Positions 32,353 through 37,275 of a stretch of 37,275 nt of DNA are shown one piece after another (within the stretch, counting starts at the first letter, position 1; every line of letters starts with the position of its first letter). The position numbers were made by a program, and so were the translations under genes. The notes beneath the pieces are model-generated. The model was not told where the DNA came from and made no database searches. It saw only the letters and a list, made by a program, of their open reading frames with translations. The DNA lies in NCBI GenBank assembly GCA_010029175.1, contig RGNC01000002.1, forward strand, positions 1-37,275, in the 5' to 3' direction. The DNA is from Synechococcaceae bacterium WB8_1B_136 (GTDB lineage Bacteria > Cyanobacteriota > Cyanobacteriia > PCC-6307 > Cyanobiaceae).

Positions 32353-33131
32353 ACCAACTCTGGAGATTCGCTGCCAACTGTGCCGCTGCCATAGAGGGCC
32401 CGCAATGCGGCCGGCGTGAACTGTTGCCGCTCGGCGGCGCTCCAGTCGCCGATCAGGCGACCGTCCTGCAACATCACCAGCCGATCCCCGTGGCGCAGGG
32501 CCTGCTCCAGGCTGTGGGTCACCATCAAGGCGGTGGTGCCGAGCCGCGCCACCAGCCGATCGGTGAGCGCCATCACGGTGGCTTCAGCGCGGGGATCGAG
32601 GGCGGCCGTGTGCTCATCCAGCAGCAGCAGGCGCGGCTCCCCCAGGCTGGCCATCACCAGGCTGATGGTCTGCCGCTGGCCGCCGGAGAGCTGGCCGACG
32701 GGGGTATCGATGCGATCCGCCAGGGGCAGACCCAGCTCCTCCAGCAAGGCGGCATAGCGGCGGCGATCGGCGCGGCTGGGGTGAAGGCCCGCCAACCCCC
32801 GCCAGGCAAACAGGGAACGGCGGCGGCACTCCGCCAGCCGCAGGTTCTCGGCGATGGTGAGCCCCGGGGCCGTGCCATCGAGGGGGTTCTGCATCACCCG
32901 GCCGATCCAGCGGGCCCGGCGGTGGTCGCGCATCCCCAGCAGTTCGCGACCCTCCAGCTGCACGGAGCCCCCATCGGCCGCGAGGGTGCCCGCCACCAGG
33001 TTGAGCAAGGTGGATTTGCCGGAGCCGTTGCTGCCGATCACCACCACGAACTGGCCGCTGGGGCAGCTGAGGTTGAAGCCCTCAAACAGCTGCCGCCAAC
33101 CCCCGCCGGGCTGGGCATGGCCCCAGCGCAA
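32349..33131 (-). CDS. ABC transporter ATP-binding protein, 5' end lost at the junction
   Basis: Visible as 260 residues from a TTG at 33131. Walker A is GSNGSGKSTLLNLVAG, signature LSGGQRQTISLVMA, Walker B LLLLDEHTAALDP, switch His in THSLEQAL. It is the COG1101-type ATPase partner of the downstream substrate-binding protein. The first strand of the ATPase fold should precede LRWGHAQPGGGWRQLFEGFNL, but upstream in frame there are only seven codons (YRASSAG) before a stop at 33153-33155, with no good start codon. The permease gene normally found with this pair is missing. The N-terminus has therefore been replaced by the phage-like sequence. Confidence 0.88.
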   Translation of the reverse strand: MRWGHAQPGGGWRQLFEGFNLSCPSGQFVVVIGSNGSGKSTLLNLVAGTLAADGGSVQLEGRELLGMRDHRRARWIGRVMQNPLDGTAPGLTIAENLRLAECRRRSLFAWRGLAGLHPSRADRRRYAALLEELGLPLADRIDTPVGQLSGGQRQTISLVMASLGEPRLLLLDEHTAALDPRAEATVMALTDRLVARLGTTALMVTHSLEQALRHGDRLVMLQDGRLIGDWSAAERQQFTPAALRALYGSGTVGSESPELV

Positions 33132-33462
33132 TCCAGCCGACGACGCCCGGTACTAATGCCGAGATACTGTAATTTTGATTTGCTGTCACCGGTTTCACGA
33201 GCGACACGGCGGCTACTGTGACGCCGTCACGGCTCAAGAGTTGCGAGCCAACGCCCAGAACTACAGTCACAATTCCGGGCGACACCGTAATTGCCTGCAC
33301 GTATAGATATCGTCCGAGCGTGCTAGGAAATCGAATATTGCAGTCAACGAGGATGTCGTCTCTCAGTGTTATGCCGAGATCGTCGTCTCCGGTACTGCGA
33401 TCGTCCAGGGGGTACCGCCTTGTCGACTGCAGGTTGTACCAATTTTGATTGCGTATAGACAT
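33082..33462 (-). CDS. Phage-like structural protein, 3' end replaced at the junction
   Basis: Opens with MSIRNQNWYNLQSTRRYPLDDRSTG; the W-N-x-Q...R-x-YPL pattern is also found in the gene at 35338-36279. The next part is beta-rich (GRYLYVQAITVSPGIVTVVLGVG) and aligns loosely with the same gene up to GVVGWIALG. After about residue 114 the frame runs antisense-like through the ATPase gene (PCPARRGLAAAV), so the natural C-terminus is missing. ATG at 33462 directly follows the TAA of the upstream gene. It is probably a virion or tail-associated protein; no named family was recognised. Confidence 0.65.
   Translation of the reverse strand: MSIRNQNWYNLQSTRRYPLDDRSTGDDDLGITLRDDILVDCNIRFPSTLGRYLYVQAITVSPGIVTVVLGVGSQLLSRDGVTVAAVSLVKPVTANQNYSISALVPGVVGWIALGPCPARRGLAAAV
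33118..33155. other. Junction between cyanobacterial and phage-like DNA
   Basis: To the left the ATPase frame reads L-R-W-G-H; to the right the phage-like frame reads VPGVVGWIALG, and this last part aligns with TVGQITLG of the related protein at 35338-36279. Both readings use the same 20-30 bases, so the two sequences appear to share a GC-rich word at the join. No tRNA, integrase, inverted repeat or target duplication is visible at the point. Confidence 0.75.
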
Positions 33463-35334
33463 TTAACACAACCTGGACGCAATGCCGGTAAGATGAAAAT
33501 CGAGTGTAAAATCTGATGTAACGATTGCCGGTGTCGGCTCTGTCGCTGGCGGTTCTGGGATACCGCAGTCAAGCGGAATTGGCTTACCGGTTACAAACGT
33601 GCCGGTCAGTGTTGTTTGAATCTCTATTTTGGCCCGTGCCGAAAACTCTAGTCTAAATTTTACGTAACCGCTGTCGCCCGACTTGAGTTGCGGAAATGGA
33701 ATTAAATAAGTCAGTTGGGCTGGTTTGTTGATTGTGATTGTTTTTGCACTGAGTCCTGGAAAATAAACCTCTGTATAGCCGCACACAACAGTCGCATCAA
33801 TTTCTGCGACGTTTAGCGGCTCAACAGGTGTGCCAAATGTTTCTGCGTTTAATACACTTATAACGAGTTGTAGCGTCGACGCCGGCAAGCAATATTCGCA
33901 GTTGTTGCACACCATAACTGCTACATCAACAAACGGGGCACGTTGCGGAACGACTGCAATTTTTAACGGATTTCGAATTGTGCATTGGCGATACGCGTTC
34001 CACCGCGTGACGTTTATTTCATGAGCACTTTTAACGTCTGTCGCCCGCTGGCCAATTAGTTTGTAGCGGTCTCGCGTATAGTTCATGTACATTGCCGTCG
34101 CAGCATACTCTTCGCAACTGCAGCACGGTTTGCAATCTGCTCCAATTTGTTGCTGTGTGGTTGCTTGGGGTGCAGGAAATGGATTATCCGCGGTATATAC
34201 AGTAGTCCTGCGAATCCAAAGACAATCGCTGGCACTGAATAAGAAATGACCCGCAGTTTTTGGCGTAATGCCATTAATGCTTTTGATGGGATAGTTTATT
34301 TCTGGTTGCGTTGCACACGGATATTTACCTGTGCCCGTCCCGGGTATAGCGTTTAAACTAATTTGTGTTGTGCGGCGAAGTGCTGCAACCGTGGGCGAAC
34401 TGGCAACAATTTCTGTGTTGTAGCCATTGCGGAAAATAAAATTTCCGCGTTGCTGTAGTGTTTGCTGCGTACCGTTTCGCACGCTTAAAGACAGTACGTT
34501 TTTCGGCACGCGATATGTACTGCGGCTGTCGAGCACTGCAGACTCGGGTGCGAGATATTTGTCGTAATGTTTGGCCGCGCCTATTGTCACAATTGGCGGA
34601 AACGGCCAACCTGTGTTATTGACCCAATTTAGTGTCGGCACGCTGTCATTGTTGCCGGCGTTCAATGTAACGCCGGCGGCTGTTTCGGCTGTGTAGGCCC
34701 ACTCCCAACTATTGCTGGTGATACTCGCCGCAATAATCCATTGTTCGCTGCCGATGTCGTAATAAATGTACCAGTCTGACTCAGTGTTTTTGTACGTGGG
34801 TCTGTAGTTGTGTACGCCGTATTTTAAGTAGGTGCCGTTTGCTGGCGTTTGATTTGCGGCACTGACGACAACTAAACCGGATAGCCACGTAGTATACGCA
34901 AGTAACCGACACACTTTTCTATGCGTACGCCACGTATACAGCGTATAATCGTTACCCCATGGGATAATTGTTTCGTCTAATAACGCAGTATCCACGTCTG
35001 TGGTGTCGAAAATGACGTTGTCGGCCGCGTCCAGAATGACAATATCGGCAATTGGTTTTTCTTCGTCCTCGGGAGTCCGCGGCGGATATGTTGCCGGCAC
35101 TGTGTTCTCTACACAGCCGACATTGTAAAGCCGATGAATGCGCAGGGGATACTCGATTGGCTCCGCATCTGGAGCGTAATCGGTGTCGGCGTGCTGCGAA
35201 AAGTAAAAATCGGCTACAAGATAGCGTATGTCGTCAGACGGGTTAACAAACGGGTAGTCCAGTCCGCTTTGCGGCTGAATAACACCCACGCCCTCTCGCC
35301 CGCGGGGCGAAAAAATAAATTCGCTGCAACTCAT
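33463..35334 (-). CDS. Large phage-like structural protein with Cys-rich module (623 aa)
   Basis: No catalytic motif was recognised. Residues ~166-212 (ANGTYLKYGVHNYRPTY, WYIYYD, EQWII) resemble a small beta-sandwich repeat (NGxY...W-x-I-x-Y-D...W-x-I) common in phage and surface proteins. Residues ~353-409 hold INGITPKTAGHFLFSASDCLWI, then a 30-residue gap and CKPCCSCEEY, a module shared with the 313-aa protein at 35338-36279. A further CNNCEYC lies at 476-482. The C-terminal third is beta-rich (AQLTYLIPFPQLKSGDSGYVKFRLEF). The paired Cys suggest metal binding or disulphides. ATG at 35334; its TAA abuts the next ATG. Confidence 0.7.
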   Translation of the reverse strand: MSCSEFIFSPRGREGVGVIQPQSGLDYPFVNPSDDIRYLVADFYFSQHADTDYAPDAEPIEYPLRIHRLYNVGCVENTVPATYPPRTPEDEEKPIADIVILDAADNVIFDTTDVDTALLDETIIPWGNDYTLYTWRTHRKVCRLLAYTTWLSGLVVVSAANQTPANGTYLKYGVHNYRPTYKNTESDWYIYYDIGSEQWIIAASITSNSWEWAYTAETAAGVTLNAGNNDSVPTLNWVNNTGWPFPPIVTIGAAKHYDKYLAPESAVLDSRSTYRVPKNVLSLSVRNGTQQTLQQRGNFIFRNGYNTEIVASSPTVAALRRTTQISLNAIPGTGTGKYPCATQPEINYPIKSINGITPKTAGHFLFSASDCLWIRRTTVYTADNPFPAPQATTQQQIGADCKPCCSCEEYAATAMYMNYTRDRYKLIGQRATDVKSAHEINVTRWNAYRQCTIRNPLKIAVVPQRAPFVDVAVMVCNNCEYCLPASTLQLVISVLNAETFGTPVEPLNVAEIDATVVCGYTEVYFPGLSAKTITINKPAQLTYLIPFPQLKSGDSGYVKFRLEFSARAKIEIQTTLTGTFVTGKPIPLDCGIPEPPATEPTPAIVTSDFTLDFHLTGIASRLC

Positions 35335-35337
35335 TCG

Positions 35338-36279
35338 TTAGCCTGAACAATTGGTATCGCCCAGTCGACTGCCGAGCACGACCAGCCCCATTTGCGTCAC
35401 TTCGGCTCCGAGCCGGGTGACGAAATTTTGCAATGTCGCTACCCCGTCCCCGAATCTGTTAATCTGTGCGGTAATGGCGTCTAATTCAGCACAGCCGCAG
35501 CACGGTGCCGCACATGTATCACTGAGTGCTAATCCGTTCGCAATAGGCTGAATACTGACGCACTCGTCGGCAGAAAATACAAAGGTGCCGTCGTCACTGC
35601 ACACACCGTTGATGCAGCGAATGCACTCGGCTGTATCCGGAAGATTGCAGGCACAATCCTGATTCAGGTTTTCACCTGAAATGGCTTTGAAAATAATTTC
35701 GGTCGGCCCGGCCTCTAATACGTTTACATCGATACGAATATTTGTGCCGGCGACCAATATGACGTCGCCATAAATGTAGTCGCTGGCCTGATTGTTATTT
35801 ATGACTTGCAGCCGCGACACGCCCCGCAAATTAGGCCGAATTGCGTCCGGTTCGATTTCAGCGCCGGTCAGGCTAAACGTGTATGCACCAGCGGGGAGTG
35901 CGTCAATTTCAGTTAATACACCTAACGTAATCTGACCAACTGTGTCAGCAAACTCACCGATGCCGCCAAGTGCATATGTTTGATTGGGTGTGTGGTCTTC
36001 ACGTGGAATGCTTGCTGCCGCGACATCAACTTCTTCGCCGCCGTTGAGGTATGCAACTGTAATATTAAAACCAGTTGGGGCGATGAGCAGTTTTCGAATG
36101 AAGAAATTGGCCGGCGTGGTGACAAGCGTTGCGTTAATGGGCAAATACAGTCCCACAATAAAACTATCGGGGATGCGAATTGTATTGCTGCTGTCAACTT
36201 TACTGGCACGCTCTGTCAGCGGATACGAGCGTTGCGAGTTGTGATTGAGCCATTGTAAATTCCAATTACCGATTGGCAT
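35338..36279 (-). CDS. Phage-like structural protein with Cys-rich module (313 aa)
   Basis: Begins MPIGNWNLQWLNHNSQRSYP followed by LTERAS, the same kind of N-terminus as the gene at 33462. A beta-rich domain (about 30-160) and a second (about 160-200) follow. Residues 209-263 are Cys-rich: DCACNLPDTAECIRCINGVC, then GTFVFSADECVSI and APCCGCAEL. Ten or more Cys fall in 55 residues. The tail after 265 is helical (AITAQINRFGDGVATLQNFVTRL), possibly a trimer-forming coiled coil. N-terminal attachment, beta body and helical tail would fit a tail-fibre, baseplate or neck component, by inference only. ATG at 36279 follows the upstream stop by 7 bp. Confidence 0.7.
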   Translation of the reverse strand: MPIGNWNLQWLNHNSQRSYPLTERASKVDSSNTIRIPDSFIVGLYLPINATLVTTPANFFIRKLLIAPTGFNITVAYLNGGEEVDVAAASIPREDHTPNQTYALGGIGEFADTVGQITLGVLTEIDALPAGAYTFSLTGAEIEPDAIRPNLRGVSRLQVINNNQASDYIYGDVILVAGTNIRIDVNVLEAGPTEIIFKAISGENLNQDCACNLPDTAECIRCINGVCSDDGTFVFSADECVSIQPIANGLALSDTCAAPCCGCAELDAITAQINRFGDGVATLQNFVTRLGAEVTQMGLVVLGSRLGDTNCSG

Positions 36280-36286
36280 GGCTCAC

Positions 36287-37267
36287 CTATGGCGTAGTTG
36301 GCTTAAACAGTATCCCGGCAACGCGTAAAACGCCAACTTCTGCTGGATATGCGTCAGCGGAAAGGCGGCCAAGCGTAACTAAAACGGTATCGCCGGCTTC
36401 TACTGTAAACGCCGCACTCTCTCGTTCAATTAATGTCTGCGGCGGTATAACGGCAACGCTATTAAAATTTAACGTGCTGTCCGCTAGTGGTAACGTTATG
36501 CCCGCCGGCGTTGCCGGTCTGGCAATGCGTCGATATGTCATGTACAGCGGCGGCAGTGCTTGGCCAATACCGCCTTGGCCGAAGAAACGTACCCGCAATC
36601 GCATGGCTACATTGTCGCCTAAATAGCCGTCTGGTACGTTAAACCGCATACGTAACAGCGACGCCTGACTAGGCGGAAAACCTAAATACGGAATATCGTT
36701 GAATAGCCGCTCAACCGTATCGCTGAGGCGAATAATTTGCGGCAGTATTTCGCGGTCTACAAACGGGTTGTCAAACGTAAAATTAACGACGCCTTGGTGC
36801 AGTAAAACGTTGTCACCAGCAGGTAAATCAAAATAGTCTTTTTCAATCGTCGTTAATGACCGCTGGCGAGAACTATTGATAGAAACCTGTGCTTGGTTAT
36901 GCACTACAACGCCTTCGGCTACCCAACCTGCTTTTAATTGGTGGTCGTTTACGATTGATTTAAATACTAAACCGCCAGTCGCTTCGCCGGTCGCAGTCTG
37001 CAATGCCAAATTCAGTTCGAGGTCGCCCGTGGTGGCCGGGAGTGCGTCGCAGTTTAATACGCGAATCGGACTATCAATTTCGCCGCTGGTTTGCGGGGCT
37101 AAACTCGTGACAACGCGGCGGTCATTTCCTGTGAGCATTCGTAAAAATACAACCGCTAGCCGCATGGTTTCGTCACGCGGGCATTCTGACACAGCCGTGT
37201 CCGGTTCTTCTACCGGCACAGACGTGTAATCTGCAGGCCAGGGGACATCGCCGTAACAACGGCTCAT
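36287..37267 (-). CDS. Phage-like hypothetical protein (326 aa)
   Basis: Complete from ATG 37267. Beta-strand-rich, without a signal peptide or membrane segment. Notable stretches are MRLAVVFLRMLTGNDRRVVTSL, YFDLPAGDNVLLHQGVVNFTFDNPF, LLRMRFNVPDGYLGDNVAMRLRVRFFGQGG, and a C-terminal strand series ending DTVLVTLGRLSADAYPAEVGVLRVAGILF. This resembles the jelly-roll-like domains of virion proteins in texture, but no family was recognised. It is the first complete gene of the phage-like block, with 7 bp to the next gene. Confidence 0.65.
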   Translation of the reverse strand: MSRCYGDVPWPADYTSVPVEEPDTAVSECPRDETMRLAVVFLRMLTGNDRRVVTSLAPQTSGEIDSPIRVLNCDALPATTGDLELNLALQTATGEATGGLVFKSIVNDHQLKAGWVAEGVVVHNQAQVSINSSRQRSLTTIEKDYFDLPAGDNVLLHQGVVNFTFDNPFVDREILPQIIRLSDTVERLFNDIPYLGFPPSQASLLRMRFNVPDGYLGDNVAMRLRVRFFGQGGIGQALPPLYMTYRRIARPATPAGITLPLADSTLNFNSVAVIPPQTLIERESAAFTVEAGDTVLVTLGRLSADAYPAEVGVLRVAGILFKPTTP

Positions 37268-37275
37268 CCACCAGA

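Larger units (their letters stand above)
33156..37275 (-). other. Phage-like segment (four structural-type genes, different base composition)
   Basis: The block is clearly richer in A+T than everything before it, uses TTT, AAT, GTA and TTA codons freely, and by eye contains only two GATC sites (33378-33403) and no AGCT. Four genes lie on the minus strand with 0-7 bp between them, a packing typical of phage morphogenesis regions. No integrase, terminase, capsid or tail-tape gene was recognised, so the phage type cannot be named. It runs off the window end. Confidence 0.7.

Noticed and set aside
33156..37275. Calling the phage-like block an integrated prophage
   Set aside because: No integrase, repressor, att repeat or second boundary is visible, and the join falls within reading frames on both sides, so prophage status is not supported by this window.

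Overview
The first ~33.1 kb reads as a chromosome segment of a GC-rich picocyanobacterium of the Cyanobium/Synechococcus type. Supporting points are high G+C throughout, a group 2 sigma-70 factor with the cyanobacterial LVRLYLQDIGR motif, a complete urtABCDE urea transporter with an NtcA-type promoter candidate, ureG, DUF2227 and PepSY membrane proteins, and GCGATCGC (HIP1) octamers (for example near 3335 and 25283). Gene density is high and many neighbours overlap by 4 bp (ATGA or GTGA), so most of it is ordinary operon-organised housekeeping DNA. The last ~4.1 kb (about 33,150 to the end) is different: much richer in A+T, nearly free of GATC and AGCT, and filled with four abutting minus-strand genes that look like phage structural genes.

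Layout: 1-3,800, end of a methyltransferase gene, an SDR oxidoreductase, a small ORF, a PepSY-type membrane protein, tRNA-Val(UAC), a DUF2227 protein and mazG. 3,774-3,812, a perfect 39-bp palindrome. 3,900-8,200, arfB diverging from speE-speB, a stand-alone cyclic-nucleotide-binding protein, a Cys-rich hypothetical protein and gcvT. 8,250-14,000, a second copy of the palindrome, aspS, a sigma factor, dps, a hairpin-rich spacer and pyrG, which lacks 14 expected residues just after its P-loop. 13,978-18,907, a three-gene type I secretion operon (PpiC-type isomerase, CNB-ABC exporter, HlyD). 18,947-23,240, queE, an ecotin-like protease inhibitor, and the overlapping queC-pabB-pabC set. 23,225-25,351, a secreted hypothetical protein and an APC permease. 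25,355-31,339, urtEDCBA and ureG on the minus strand. 31,339-33,131, the substrate-binding and ATPase genes of a PF04392-type ABC transporter.

How the genes work together: urtABCDE imports urea and UreG loads nickel into urease, so this is a nitrogen-scavenging module. The substrate-binding gene of a second ABC transporter overlaps ureG. SpeB and SpeE act in agmatine/putrescine/spermidine metabolism, and agmatinase also releases urea. QueE and QueC make 7-deazaguanine; PabB and PabC make p-aminobenzoate for folate.

Most notable point: at ~33,118-33,155 the sequence passes from the ABC ATPase gene straight into the phage-like block. The ATPase has lost its normal start, the expected permease gene is missing, and a phage reading frame runs through the junction into the ATPase gene. 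A chimeric assembly joined at a short shared word is the simplest explanation; a true insertion cannot be excluded from sequence alone. The phage-like block carries an unfamiliar paired family: two proteins share a Cys-rich FSA-[DE]-C...PCC-x-C module, and two share a W-N-x-Q...R-x-YPL N-terminus.
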